DNA from: AC-32 sp963716865 | GTDB lineage: Bacteria > Actinomycetota > Thermoleophilia > Gaiellales > Gaiellaceae | Assembly: GCA_963716865.1 (NCBI GenBank) | Contig: CAVQUF010000001.1 | Location: forward strand, 62,001-126,000 | Direction of reading: 5' to 3' | DNA length: 64,000 bases | Translations under genes and position numbers: made by a program | Part shown: positions 23,721 through 31,775 of the stretch, piece after piece | How positions within the stretch are numbered: the first letter of the stretch is position 1 | How the letters are laid out: each line of letters begins with the position of its first letter | The notes under the pieces: model-generated | Seen by the model: the letters and a program-made list of their open reading frames with translations, nothing else | Database searches by the model: none | Told to the model about the DNA's origin: nothing

Positions 23721-24732
23721 GCGCCTTTTCCGCGGCTCGCCGGCCGAGCACGAGGGCCGCCGCGAGCCCGCTCGAGTAGCCGCCGCTCGAGATCCCGCCC
23801 ACGTCGGCGCCCGCGGCGAACAGGCCGTCGACGCCCACGACGCGGGCCTCCTCGTCCACCTGGATCCCGCCCTGCGTGTGGGTGACCCCGGCGATGACGT
23901 GGAGGCGGAGCTCGCCGTCCTTTTCGACGACGGTCCCCCCGGCCTCGCGCGCGGCCGTGACGCGTGGGTCGTCGCGGTGGTCGCCGGAAACGACGTACCA
24001 CGCCGTCCCGCCGGGCTGTTTGGCGACTGCCTGGGCGAGGTCGCTCTCGTGCCAGGCGGGCGAACCGTGGAAGAACTCCTCGCCGTCCTCGCCGACGACG
24101 CGCGCCTCGCCGCCCCAGAGCTGGGAGAGCCGCACGAAGTCGGTCTCCGCGACGCGCGCCGGGGGCGCAGGCATCGCGCGGCCGTAGAACTCGTCGAGAT
24201 CGCCGGCCTCCCTGGCTCCCTGGGCGCGGGCGAAGTCGAGCCCGTCGCCCTCGCTCCAGGGGTTGCAGCGCGCCAGGAGCCCCCGGTCGCGCGCGTAGCG
24301 GACGGAGAAGCCGCCGGTCGCGAGCACCAGTGGCTCTTCTGGCCATGTCCCGGGGACAGTCCCCAGGCCGTGGCCGAAACGGACATCTCCGGCCGCGCGG
24401 ACGAGCGTTCTCGTCAGGCTGCGCGGCTCGAACCGCATGCCTGTCGTGCGTGGGTTCGGCGTCTCCTCCCAGACCACCTCGGCCCCGAGCGAGACGAGCC
24501 ACTCGAGACCCTCGTCGAGCCCGTCGAACACGAGCCGCTGGAGGCGCTCGTCGCCGTCCGGGCACTCGCGGCGGAAGTCCTCGAACGTCCGGTGCCGCCA
24601 GACGACGCAGCTGGAGAGCAGCATCGAACCGCCCGCGCGGTCGCCCTTCTCGAGCACGACCGGGCTCGCGCCGAGCTCGCGGGCGCGCGCGGCCGCGCAG
24701 AGGCCGGCCATCCCCGCGCCGGCAATAATCAC
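23713..24732 (-). CDS. FAD-dependent oxidoreductase (fumarate reductase / ketosteroid dehydrogenase flavoprotein-like)
   Basis: 339 aa, short for the family (usually 450-550). The N-terminal Rossmann motif is IIAGAGMAGLCAAARARELG with VVLEKGDRAGG; later ATGGF, GVTHTQGGIQVD and LFAAGADVGGISSGGYSSG close the FAD site, matching FrdA/KstD-type flavoproteins. The substrate-binding cap is reduced. A 40-bp repeat copy (24346-24385) is translated in frame as HGLGTVPGTW-like residues just before PLVLATGG. It starts 1 nt after the VOC gene stop, so the two are co-transcribed. Confidence 0.82.
   Translation of the reverse strand: MIIAGAGMAGLCAAARARELGASPVVLEKGDRAGGSMLLSSCVVWRHRTFEDFRRECPDGDERLQRLVFDGLDEGLEWLVSLGAEVVWEETPNPRTTGMRFEPRSLTRTLVRAAGDVRFGHGLGTVPGTWPEEPLVLATGGFSVRYARDRGLLARCNPWSEGDGLDFARAQGAREAGDLDEFYGRAMPAPPARVAETDFVRLSQLWGGEARVVGEDGEEFFHGSPAWHESDLAQAVAKQPGGTAWYVVSGDHRDDPRVTAAREAGGTVVEKDGELRLHVIAGVTHTQGGIQVDEEARVVGVDGLFAAGADVGGISSGGYSSGLAAALVLGRRAAEKALR
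24346..24385 (+). repeat. 40-bp palindromic element inside the FAD oxidoreductase gene
   Basis: TGTCCCGGGGACAGTCCC to CGAAACGGACA, the best-preserved of four copies (10642, 14772, 24346, 43592). Nested palindromes TGTCCC-G-GGGACA and GGGGAC-A-GTCCCC are present. It is read in frame by the minus-strand gene. Confidence 0.75.
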
Positions 24733-24733
24733 G

Positions 24734-25435
24734 CTACGTCAGCGAGAACGAGGGCTTGTGCTCGACGTACTCGACCTTGACGCGCTCGGGGCCCCAGACG
24801 AACACCGCGTAGGTGTTCGCGGCGTCCACGATGTCGGCGATCTCGAGCCCGAGCTCACGCGCCTCGGCGATGTGGTCGTCGGCCGACTCGACCTTGACCG
24901 CCAGATGGTTGAGAAGCGGCCGCTCGGGGTCGCCCGGCTCGCCCTGGTGGAACTCGACGAACGCGCCCCCCGCCTCGACGCGAGGCGCGCCAGACGGCCC
25001 GGGCCCGGCCGGTGAGAACCCGAGGCCGAGATAGGCCTTCGCGGTCTCCTCGGGGGCGGCCGACCAGAGCGCCACGTGGTCGATGTCGTACTCGACCTCG
25101 GTCGGCGCCTCGACGAGACCGAGGCGCAGGCCCTCGTGGACGTCGAAGTAGAGCTCGCCCGCACGAGGCCGCTCGACCTCGATCTCTTCACCCAGGTCGC
25201 TTTCGGCCTGTTCGTTGCTCGAAACCCGCAGCGCGACGTGCTTGAGGGCCCCGCGCTCGCGCGGCCCATCAGCCGCGAACAGCGTCAGCTTCCCGCGCCG
25301 GGCGTGGGAGCCAACGAGGGTGAACGCATCGGTGCGGTCGATCACGTGCATGCCGAGCCGCTCGGTCAGAACGTCCGCAATCGCGTCTCGGTCCGCCACC
25401 CAGAGGGCGACGTGGTCGAGCGTCTCCGGCCTCAC
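24734..25435 (-). CDS. VOC-superfamily protein, two-module dioxygenase/glyoxalase-like
   Basis: 233 aa with two vicinal-oxygen-chelate modules. Module 1 starts LDHVALWVADRDAIADVL and module 2 starts YDIDHVALWSAAPEETAKAYLGLG. Metal ligands of the His/His/Glu type are plausible at DHVALW, NHLAVKV and KVEYVE. This resembles extradiol dioxygenases or dehalogenase-like VOC enzymes; the reaction cannot be named. It is co-directional with, and immediately upstream of, the FAD oxidoreductase, suggesting a shared pathway. Confidence 0.78.
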   Translation of the reverse strand: MRPETLDHVALWVADRDAIADVLTERLGMHVIDRTDAFTLVGSHARRGKLTLFAADGPRERGALKHVALRVSSNEQAESDLGEEIEVERPRAGELYFDVHEGLRLGLVEAPTEVEYDIDHVALWSAAPEETAKAYLGLGFSPAGPGPSGAPRVEAGGAFVEFHQGEPGDPERPLLNHLAVKVESADDHIAEARELGLEIADIVDAANTYAVFVWGPERVKVEYVEHKPSFSLT

Positions 25436-25472
25436 GCGGCCAGCATAGCCAGCCCGTGCCGGGTGCCGGAAT

Positions 25473-26723
25473 CTAAGACGCTGACTCGAGCGGCGGGTTC
25501 TGGACGTTGAACTCGGTCGCGTACTCGTCGACGAGCTTGTTGATCACGTCCGCCCCGTCCTCGAAGGCGTAGTTGATCTTGACGAACGGCTCCCACTTCT
25601 GCGGGAGCGCGTCCTCGGGGAAGATCGCCTCGACCGGGCACTCCGGCTCGCACGCGCCGCAGTTCGACGTGTAGATGCCGCCGGCCAGCGTGAACGCGTG
25701 CTTGCCAGGCACGACTGCGCAGAAGGTCTCCTCCGCGTCGCGTTCCTGCTCCTCGACACGCATGACACGCCAATGGACTTCCCGCGTGGCGAGGTAGAGC
25801 CAACGGACCGGGCGGGTACGGACGCCGAAGTTCGTCTCCACGCCCGACTCCTGGCCGGAGCCCACCACGACGTAGCCGGCAAGAGGTGCCGCCCGCTCGA
25901 GCCACGCGAGCGCCTCGTGGTCGGTCGAGCGCAGTCGCCAGGAACCGGCCTTCACGGGATCGCCGTCCGCAGCGAGCCAGCCCTCGGCGAAGCCGGCGAC
26001 GTACTCCGCATCGGCGTCCTCCGGCAGCACGCGCTTGAGGTTCACGGGCGCGCGTACGACCCCGGTGCCGACGTAGCCCGGGTGGACGTCCAGGCACGGC
26101 GAGAAATTGACCTGGTCGAAGAAACCCTTGAACCGCGCGACCCGCTCCCCGTAGAGCTGGACGTAGTGCAGGTGCTCGCCGGAGCGGATCTCCTGTTTGT
26201 TCCACGTCCCATCGCCGTAGACCAGCCCGTGCAGCACGCCGAGCCGGTAGCTCTCCGAGTCCGCCCGAGGCTGCACCCGCATCGAGGGCACGAACTGGCC
26301 CGGCGACAGCGAGTCGGTTCGTTCTCCGTCGGCGAGCAACCAGGAATGCGTCGGCGTCGCCCAGACCGTTCGCCTGAACCTCGAGATGTTGCGTGTCGTC
26401 AGCCGCGTCCCGCCGTAGCGGGCGCGCTCCTCGAAGGCCGGCGCTAGCTCGAGCTTGACGAGCGGCTTGCGGCGGAACCGCTTCACGAGGGCCGGCTTGA
26501 AGCCGTCGTCGGTCAGGACGCGAACGGCCTGGTTCTCGAGCTCGGCGAACGTCCGGAGGCCGTACGTGGTGAAGAGCTGCTCCTCCCCGGCGAAGCAGTC
26601 GATGCACTCCTCGGGATCGATGATCAGGATCCGCTCGAAGGTGTGGATGCAGTCGACGGGGCAGACGTCGACGCACGACAGGTCTTTGATGTCGATGCAG
26701 GGCTCGGCGATGATGTACGTCAC
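25473..26723 (-). CDS. fdxA: Bacterial 7Fe ferredoxin interrupted by an intein
   Basis: 416-aa precursor. Residues 1-42 and 355-416 join into a 104-aa ferredoxin of the FdxA type: CIDIKDLSCVDVCPVDCIH (Cys9, 17, 21, 25) and ECID+CGACEPECPVEAIFPED. Residues 43-354 are an intein (separate entry). The joined reading matches ordinary actinobacterial 7Fe ferredoxins with nothing missing. It would carry electrons for cytosolic redox enzymes. TAGACT ends 8 nt before the GTG start, so it is leaderless. It lies 6 bp after a receiver-like gene in the same direction. Confidence 0.93.
   Translation of the reverse strand: MTYIIAEPCIDIKDLSCVDVCPVDCIHTFERILIIDPEECIDCFAGEEQLFTTYGLRTFAELENQAVRVLTDDGFKPALVKRFRRKPLVKLELAPAFEERARYGGTRLTTRNISRFRRTVWATPTHSWLLADGERTDSLSPGQFVPSMRVQPRADSESYRLGVLHGLVYGDGTWNKQEIRSGEHLHYVQLYGERVARFKGFFDQVNFSPCLDVHPGYVGTGVVRAPVNLKRVLPEDADAEYVAGFAEGWLAADGDPVKAGSWRLRSTDHEALAWLERAAPLAGYVVVGSGQESGVETNFGVRTRPVRWLYLATREVHWRVMRVEEQERDAEETFCAVVPGKHAFTLAGGIYTSNCGACEPECPVEAIFPEDALPQKWEPFVKINYAFEDGADVINKLVDEYATEFNVQNPPLESAS
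25662..26597 (-). other. Intein (312 aa) with LAGLIDADG-type endonuclease, within ferredoxin
   Basis: Starts at Cys43 (CFAGEEQLFTTYG, block A), has block B ATPTHSWLL (Thr123..His126), endonuclease motifs LHGLVYGDG (about 164-172) and AGFAEGWLAADGD (about 243-254), block F FCAVVPGKHAF (His342) and block G GGIYTSN ending at Asn354, followed by the +1 extein Cys355. The penultimate residue is Ser rather than the usual His, a variation known in some active inteins. The length is exactly 936 bp and the flanking protein rejoins seamlessly. The +1 Cys is a [4Fe-4S] ligand of the ferredoxin, so splicing is needed for function. Confidence 0.92.
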
Positions 26724-26729
26724 GCCGGG

Positions 26730-27044
26730 TCAGTCTACTGAGGCGATCAGCTCCTCGACCGTTGCCTTCAACCGGTCGTCTAGTGAGGATTTCACGAGCA
26801 CCTGGTCGAAGCCGGCCGTGTGGGCGCGGCGGAGCCCGGCCGTGTCGGTGTGGCTGCAAAAGCCGATGATCGGGACGTCCGCGTACGCGTCCGCGACTTC
26901 CTCCGGCTCGATCCGGGAGACGTCGCAGATGACGAGATCGGGCGGGTCGATGCTGTCGGTCGTGATCAGATGGTGTTCCGGGAGGAGGCCCTCGAGCTTC
27001 CCCCGGAAGAACACGTCGACCCCCGCCAGCAGGATCGTCGCCAC
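26730..27044 (-). CDS. Stand-alone receiver-like domain protein
   Basis: 104 aa from GTG 27044 (VATILLAGVDVFFRGKLE). A CheY-like pattern is visible: an acidic residue after strand 1 (GVD), Asp in strand 3 (LVICDVSRI), Ser/His in VPIIGFCSHTD and Lys in QVLVKSSLDD. The usual acidic pair is reduced to one residue, so phosphorylation may be weak or lost. No output domain. The stop lies 6 bp before the ferredoxin start, suggesting co-expression. Function unknown. Confidence 0.65.
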   Translation of the reverse strand: MATILLAGVDVFFRGKLEGLLPEHHLITTDSIDPPDLVICDVSRIEPEEVADAYADVPIIGFCSHTDTAGLRRAHTAGFDQVLVKSSLDDRLKATVEELIASVD

Positions 27045-27095
27045 GGCGCAACCGTACCACCCTGCGCGGCGCTCACCAACGCTAGGATCGAGGTC

Positions 27096-27407
27096 GTGGC
27101 AGAGGAGCGCTTCCAGCCGGTCGCGCGCGCGGACGAGATCGAGCCCGGATCGCTCGCGTGCGTCCGCGTCGGCGAGCAGGACGTGACGATCGCGCGCGTG
27201 GGCGACGAGTTCTACGCGACCCAGGGCCACTGCCTCCATCTCGAAGGGCCGCTCTGCGAGGGCCGACTGGAAGGACACGTGCTCAGCTGCCCGTGGCACG
27301 GCTGGCAGTACGACGTGCGGAACGGCGAGAACGAGTTCGACCGCGCGATCCTCCTCCAGACCTACGAGGTACGCGTCGAGAACGGAGAGGTGCTGATCGC
27401 GGTCTAG
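27096..27407 (+). CDS. Rieske-type [2Fe-2S] ferredoxin
   Basis: 103 aa. Rieske ligands are complete: CLH (Cys46, His48) and CPWH (Cys65, His68) in GHCLHLEGPLCEG and LSCPWHGWQ. This is the small cytosolic type that feeds oxygenases or nitrite-reductase-like enzymes. TAGGAT (27083-27088) ends seven nt before GTG 27096, so a leaderless start is likely. It is divergent from the receiver/ferredoxin pair across 51 bp. A Rieske oxygenase is encoded at 58397, but no link is shown. Confidence 0.9.
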   Translation: MAEERFQPVARADEIEPGSLACVRVGEQDVTIARVGDEFYATQGHCLHLEGPLCEGRLEGHVLSCPWHGWQYDVRNGENEFDRAILLQTYEVRVENGEVLIAV

Positions 27408-27439
27408 GCCCGGCCGGGGCCGCCGATACCAACGGCCTC

Positions 27440-27861
27440 GTGCCCCAGCTGCCGCTCCCCCCTGAGCTCGACGAGATCCTCCGGCGCCCCAACCCGGCGG
27501 TGGTCGCTTCGCTGCGCCCCGACGGCTCGCCGCACAGGTGGCGACGTGGTACCTCTGGGACGGAGAGCGCGCCCTGCTCAACATGGACGAGAGCCGGTTG
27601 CGGCTCCGCTTCATACGTAGGGATCCCCGAGTCGCTTTGACTGTCCTCGACGAGGGGAGCTGGTACCGGCACATAAGCCTGCTCGGACAGGTGGTCGAGC
27701 TTGCCGACGACGAGGGGCTCGCGGACATCGACCGGCTGGCGCTGCACTACTCGGGGGAGCGGTTCTCGAACCGCGAGAGCCGTCGCGTGAGCGCGTGGCT
27801 CGAGCCGCGTTCATGGCACGCGTGGGAAGGCGCGGGGCCCTGGCCGGTGGCTTCGACCTAG
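27440..27861 (+). pseudogene. F420-dependent/PPOX-family oxidoreductase with frameshift
   Basis: The 5' part (VPQLPLPPELDEILRRPNPA, VVASLRPDGSPH) and the 3' part (VATWYLWDGERALLNMDES, DPRVALTVLDEGSWYRHISL, VSAWLEPRSWHAW) make one normal PPOX split-barrel protein of about 140 aa, but they lie in different frames. The break is near 27530: CCG CAC AGG TGG should read CCG CAC CAG GTG, so one base appears to be missing. No other defect is seen, so sequence error or a recent mutation are both possible. Overlaps the next gene. Confidence 0.8.
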
Positions 27862-28187
27862 CGGCTGCGCTCGAGACGGGGCTCAACCTCATCCGAAGCG
27901 GAGAGTTCTTCGCCGCCCACGAAGAGCTCGAGGACGCCTGGCGTGCGGCCGAGCCCGCAGAGCGCGACTTCCTCCAGGGCCTCGTGCATTTCGCGGTCGC
28001 CTGGTACCAGGCCGGCCGGGGGAATCGGGTCGGCTGCGAGCGGCAGCTGGAGAAGGCCGCGCGCCGCCTGGGGCCATACGCGCCGGAGCACCGCGGCGTG
28101 GACGTTGCGTCGATCCTCGAGCAGGTGGACGGGGCCGCCAGCCTCGTCGCCGGCGGATCGCTCGCGCTGCCCCAGCCAAAGGTCTAG
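27813..28187 (+). CDS. DUF309-family protein
   Basis: 124 aa from ATG 27813 (GTG 27795 is possible). The DUF309 pattern is clear: LIRSGEFFAAHEELEDAWRA, then ERDFLQGLVHFAVAWYQAGRGN. This small helical domain of unknown function has a conserved EAHE-like core that resembles a metal site. It overlaps the PPOX pseudogene end by 49 nt and precedes the glycosyltransferase by 17 bp. Confidence 0.85.
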   Translation: MARVGRRGALAGGFDLAAALETGLNLIRSGEFFAAHEELEDAWRAAEPAERDFLQGLVHFAVAWYQAGRGNRVGCERQLEKAARRLGPYAPEHRGVDVASILEQVDGAASLVAGGSLALPQPKV

Positions 28188-28204
28188 CCGCAATCGAGCC
28201 GAGA

Positions 28205-29239
28205 ATGCCTCCGGTGAAGGTTGCCGTCTTCACGACCTCCTACCCGCAGCACGAGGGCGACCTCGCAGGGCGGTTCGTCTTCGACCTGGTGGAGCACCTT
28301 CGCGAGCAGGGCGTCGAGATCGACGTCGTCGGCCCGGGTGCCTACCGGGACTACGGGCTGACCGGGAGCAGTGGCGCCGGCATCGTCGCAAGCGTCAAGC
28401 GGCGCCCGTGGCTCGCGCCGCCCCTTCTGAGCTCGATGGTCCGGACTCTCCGGCACGCAGCAGCCGACGCCGACCTCGTACATGCTCACTGGCTCGCCGG
28501 AGCTCTTGTCGCCCGCTTCGCCGGCCGGCCTCTCGTCGTCACCCTGCACGGCTCGGGCACCGCGGGCCAGCTCTCGGATCTCAGCCTGGCCGAGCGCTCG
28601 CCGCGGCTCGTGCGTTTCCTGCTCCGTCCTGCGCGGGCCGTGATCTGCGTCTCGGAGGCGTTGGCAACGGCGATGCACGAGATCGGGGTCGCCAACGTGC
28701 ACGAGATTCCCAACGGCGTCGAGATTCCCGAGGAGACCGGCGCGGAGGCCGATCCCCCCACCGTCCTGTTCGCAGGCCGCCTCTCGCAGGAGAAGCGGAT
28801 CGACATCGTCGCCGCCGCGACCGAGGGCCTGCCGCGGATCATCGCCGGCGACGGGCCGCTGCGTCATCTCGTCCCGGATGCGCTCGGCTTCGTTCCGCAG
28901 AACGAGCTGTTCGCGCTCTTCGAGCGGGCGGCCGTCGTGGTCGTCACCTCGGAGCGAGAAGGGCTCCCGATGGTCGTTCTCGAGGCGATGGCGCGCGGCA
29001 AGACGGTCGTCTCGACACCCGTCGGCGGGATCCCCACCGTGATCGAGGACGGAAAGACGGGCTTCCTCGTCCCGGTGGGCGACATGGCGGCGACGAGAGC
29101 GGCGATCGAGCGCGCTCTTGCCGACCCCGAGCTGAGGCATCGGATCGGCGAAGCGGCCCGCGAGCGGGTGCGCGAGTACTGCTCCTGGGAGCGCGTGACC
29201 GAGCGGACACTTCAGGTATACGCCGAAGCGTCTCAGTGA
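28205..29239 (+). CDS. Glycosyltransferase family 4
   Basis: 344 aa GT-B enzyme. N-terminal VAVFTTSYPQHEGDLAGRFV is the acceptor-side GT4 opening; HAHWLAGAL and VTLHGSGT follow. The C-terminal nucleotide-sugar domain has VLFAGRLSQEKRID, then the E-x7-E motif in SEREGLPMVVLEAMARGK and STPVGGIPTVIEDG. It would transfer a sugar in the cytosol to a lipid or glycan acceptor. It is an isolated gene, so the pathway is unknown. Its end overlaps the convergent HYR protein by 7 nt. Confidence 0.9.
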   Translation: MPPVKVAVFTTSYPQHEGDLAGRFVFDLVEHLREQGVEIDVVGPGAYRDYGLTGSSGAGIVASVKRRPWLAPPLLSSMVRTLRHAAADADLVHAHWLAGALVARFAGRPLVVTLHGSGTAGQLSDLSLAERSPRLVRFLLRPARAVICVSEALATAMHEIGVANVHEIPNGVEIPEETGAEADPPTVLFAGRLSQEKRIDIVAAATEGLPRIIAGDGPLRHLVPDALGFVPQNELFALFERAAVVVVTSEREGLPMVVLEAMARGKTVVSTPVGGIPTVIEDGKTGFLVPVGDMAATRAAIERALADPELRHRIGEAARERVREYCSWERVTERTLQVYAEASQ

Positions 29240-30018
29240 CGGCGCTTGACGGTGACGGTGAACCGTGCCCTCGCCGTATTCCCGCTCGAGTCGCCGGCCG
29301 AGCAGGAGACCTTCGTGCGCCCGATCTTGAACCTGCTGCCCTGGCGCGGTTTGCAGGTGGCCCGCACGGTGCCGTCCACCGCGTCGTGCGCCGTGACCTT
29401 GTATCTGACCCGGATCGCCTTGGCCTTCCTCGGCGCAAACGCCGTCCTCGGAGCCGCGCCGTGCAGCACCGGCGGCGTCAGGTCGAACTCGATTCCCGGG
29501 ACGGAGAGGTTTCCGTCCAGGGTGTACACGTTCCGATTCGTGGTTCCCGGGCCCCCTCGGGCCAAGACGGTGCCGCTACCCGAGGCCCCCGCGTAGATTC
29601 CCGTACCCCCCGTAACGGTGAAGACGAGCGACGCATTCAGCACGCCCGTGGTCGGCACGACGCAGCCGCCCGGCGCGGCGAACGAGAGCTCGATCGAGCC
29701 CTTGCCGGAGACGGTGAGGACGGGAGCCGAGTGCCACTTCTCGCAGTCCGAATCGGGATCGCCGACGAAGTTCAGATCCTGTTCAGACGTGGCACCGAGC
29801 CCACGGACGATGCCCTTGGTCGTGCTCTGGAAGCATGCCGTGTTGTCGGGAGTCCCCTGTGGACAATCGACCTGTGCGATGCGCCCCGCGAGGATGGCGG
29901 CAGATAGCCGAAGCGTTCCCGCCGCTCCCGTACCCGCCGCGACACGCGCGCCGGAGCCGACCGCGCCGAGGAGGCTCGAGCAGACAACCAGCGCCAGAAC
30001 GAATCCTGTCCGCCTCAC
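29233..30018 (-). CDS. Secreted protein with C-terminal HYR-like domain
   Basis: 261 aa from GTG 30018 (VRRTGFVLALVVCSSLLG), with a signal peptide. The middle is a Gly-rich beta region (VFTVTGGTGIYAGASGSGTV), a motif common in actinobacterial exported proteins. The last 75 residues look like a hyalin/HYR domain: TAHDAVDGTVRATCKPRQGS, KVSCSAGDSSGNTARARFTV. TAAGGT ends seven nt before the GTG. Probably extracellular adhesion or structural; not otherwise recognised. Confidence 0.75.
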   Translation of the reverse strand: MRRTGFVLALVVCSSLLGAVGSGARVAAGTGAAGTLRLSAAILAGRIAQVDCPQGTPDNTACFQSTTKGIVRGLGATSEQDLNFVGDPDSDCEKWHSAPVLTVSGKGSIELSFAAPGGCVVPTTGVLNASLVFTVTGGTGIYAGASGSGTVLARGGPGTTNRNVYTLDGNLSVPGIEFDLTPPVLHGAAPRTAFAPRKAKAIRVRYKVTAHDAVDGTVRATCKPRQGSRFKIGRTKVSCSAGDSSGNTARARFTVTVKRRH

Positions 30019-30056
30019 GCGGCCGACCTTAGCGTGACAACGACTGTCCTCCAAAC

Positions 30057-30767
30057 CTAGAGCTGGTCGAGGCCGATCGCCTCGAGCGCGCGGTTGAGCA
30101 GCACGCTCAGCCACCAGTCGCGGTTGAAGAACAGCAGCAGCCCGAGCGCGACGAGCGTCAGGCCGCTCGCGATGCGGATCACGTCGTAGTGGTCGCGCAT
30201 CCAGCGGAAGGCCGTGACGGCCGTCGTGAACGCGATCCCGACCAGGACGAACGCGACGGTGATCCCGAGCGAGTAGGCGGCCAGGAGCACGCAGCCGCGG
30301 ACGACCGTGTGCGAGTTGGCGGCGAGGACGAGGATCGCGCCGAGCACGACGCCCACGCACGGAGCCGCGCAGACGGCGAAGGCCGCCCCGAGCAGCGCGC
30401 GGGAGCCGCTGGCCCGGGCGCGCGAGATGCTGCCAGGCGCGAATATCCGCTCGGGCCATGGGAACAGGCCCGCGAACGCGAGCCCCAGCACGACGAGCAC
30501 GAACCCTGCGATCTTCGTCCGCGTCTCCTGGTCGACCCAGCCGCCGAGTGCCGCCGCCGTCGCGCCCAGCAGGACGAACACGACGGTGAAACCGGCCGCG
30601 AACGGCACGCTCGCGACCACGACCCGCCTCGCCACTCCCCGCTCGCCGAGACGGTCGACCTCGACGGCCGAGATCGCGGAGAGGTAGCCGGGCACCAGCG
30701 GCAGCACGCAGGGGAACGCGATCGACACGATTCCGGCCAGGAACGCGACCGGGATCCGCTCAGCCAT
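30057..30767 (-). CDS. ccdA: CcdA/DsbD-type thiol-redox membrane protein
   Basis: 236 aa with six transmembrane spans. The redox cysteines are Cys20 in SIAFPCVLPLVPGYLSA and the cysteine of AVCAAPCVGVV in the fourth span, the CcdA pair. It carries electrons from cytosolic thioredoxin to the outside to keep TlpA/CcmH reduced for cytochrome c maturation. It is the last gene of the operon GDPD - L,D-transpeptidase - tlpA - ccmH - ccdA; ATG 30767 overlaps the ccmH end. Confidence 0.92.
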   Translation of the reverse strand: MAERIPVAFLAGIVSIAFPCVLPLVPGYLSAISAVEVDRLGERGVARRVVVASVPFAAGFTVVFVLLGATAAALGGWVDQETRTKIAGFVLVVLGLAFAGLFPWPERIFAPGSISRARASGSRALLGAAFAVCAAPCVGVVLGAILVLAANSHTVVRGCVLLAAYSLGITVAFVLVGIAFTTAVTAFRWMRDHYDVIRIASGLTLVALGLLLFFNRDWWLSVLLNRALEAIGLDQL

Positions 30768-31230
30768 CGAAGCGGGCCAGCTCTTCGTCCACCCGGCGCT
30801 CGAGCTCCGGGTCGAGCGGGCGGCCGTTCGGCGACCGCGGCTCTGCGAAAGGCGCCGGCTCCTCGCTCGAACGGCTCCAGCGCCAGGCCAGCAACCCGAC
30901 GACAACCGCGGCGGCGACGATCCCGACCAGCGGGAGCAGCCACGCAAGCAGGTCGAACCCGTGGCGCGGCGGCGCGGCCAGGATCCGCGTCCCGTACTCG
31001 GCCACGAGCTTCCGCTCGATCTCGCTCCTCGTGTCGCCGGCCGCGATCCGGCCCTGGATGAAGCGCTTCACCTGCGCAGCCGCCGGCGAGTCCGACTGGG
31101 CCAGCGTCTCGCCCGCGCAGACGGGGCACATGACGTCGTTCTCGAGCTCGGCGAGCGTCGGATGCTGCTCGCTGGCCGCCGCGGGCGCGGCCAGAGCCAG
31201 CGCCGACGCGAGCACGACGAGCCACCTCAC
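30760..31230 (-). CDS. ccmH: Cytochrome c maturation protein CcmH/CycL
   Basis: 156 aa. A signal/anchor (VRWLVVLASALALAAPAAAS) precedes the CcmH domain with NDVMCPVCAGETLAQSDSP (Cys35, Cys38) and FIQGRIAAGDTRSEIERKLV. A second span (about 95-117) and a charged tail follow. It reduces or presents apocytochrome CXXCH thiols. The GTG start overlaps the tlpA stop (GTGA). Confidence 0.92.
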   Translation of the reverse strand: MRWLVVLASALALAAPAAASEQHPTLAELENDVMCPVCAGETLAQSDSPAAAQVKRFIQGRIAAGDTRSEIERKLVAEYGTRILAAPPRHGFDLLAWLLPLVGIVAAAVVVGLLAWRWSRSSEEPAPFAEPRSPNGRPLDPELERRVDEELARFDG

Positions 31231-31772
31231 GAGCTGAGCGCCTCCTCGATCCCGCTCCGCAGGTTCGAGGCCGTCACCTCGCCCGCCACATGCCCGACGA
31301 CGCGCCCGCGCGGGTTGACGAAGAACGTCTCCGGGAGGCCGGTGAGGCCGTACTTGGGCGAGGTCACGTTCTTGTTGTCGTGCACGACCGGGTACGTGAG
31401 GCCGTGCTTGCGCATGAAGTCCCTCGCGTCGCCGCTGAAGTCGTTCACGTCCACGCCGAGCACGACCACGCGCCCGTCGTGCTGCTTCCAGGCGTGCTCG
31501 AGCGTCGGCGCCTCCCGCTTGCAGGGACGGCACCAGGAGGCCCAGAAGTTGAGGACGACCGCCTTCCCCCGGAACGACGCGAGCTGGAGGTCTCCTCGCC
31601 GGTCGAGTCGGCCGAGCGTGAAGTTCGGCGCGTTCGTGATGTGGCCGCGGTCGATCTTCGACGCGACGGTGTTCGTGTTCTGGTGGAAGACCTTCCACCC
31701 GAGCAGCGCGAGCAACGCGAGCACCAGCGCGACCGAGAGAGCCTGGGCGCCGAGCTTGAGCCGCGCGCCCAT
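31227..31772 (-). CDS. TlpA/ResA-type membrane-anchored thioredoxin
   Basis: 181 aa. The N-terminal span (about 10-29) tethers an extracytoplasmic thioredoxin fold with active site WCRPC (Cys81, Cys84) in VVLNFWASWCRPCKREAP, and the cis-Pro region GLPETFFVNPRG. It is a reducing partner between CcdA and CcmH. It starts 3 nt after the L,D-transpeptidase stop. Confidence 0.92.
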   Translation of the reverse strand: MGARLKLGAQALSVALVLALLALLGWKVFHQNTNTVASKIDRGHITNAPNFTLGRLDRRGDLQLASFRGKAVVLNFWASWCRPCKREAPTLEHAWKQHDGRVVVLGVDVNDFSGDARDFMRKHGLTYPVVHDNKNVTSPKYGLTGLPETFFVNPRGRVVGHVAGEVTASNLRSGIEEALSS

Positions 31773-31775
31773 GGC

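Noticed and set aside
25662..26597. Alternative reading of the ferredoxin insert as a fused enzyme domain
   Set aside because: The insert begins with Cys, ends with Asn before Cys, has TxxH and LAGLIDADG-like motifs in intein order, and the flanks rejoin into a complete ferredoxin.
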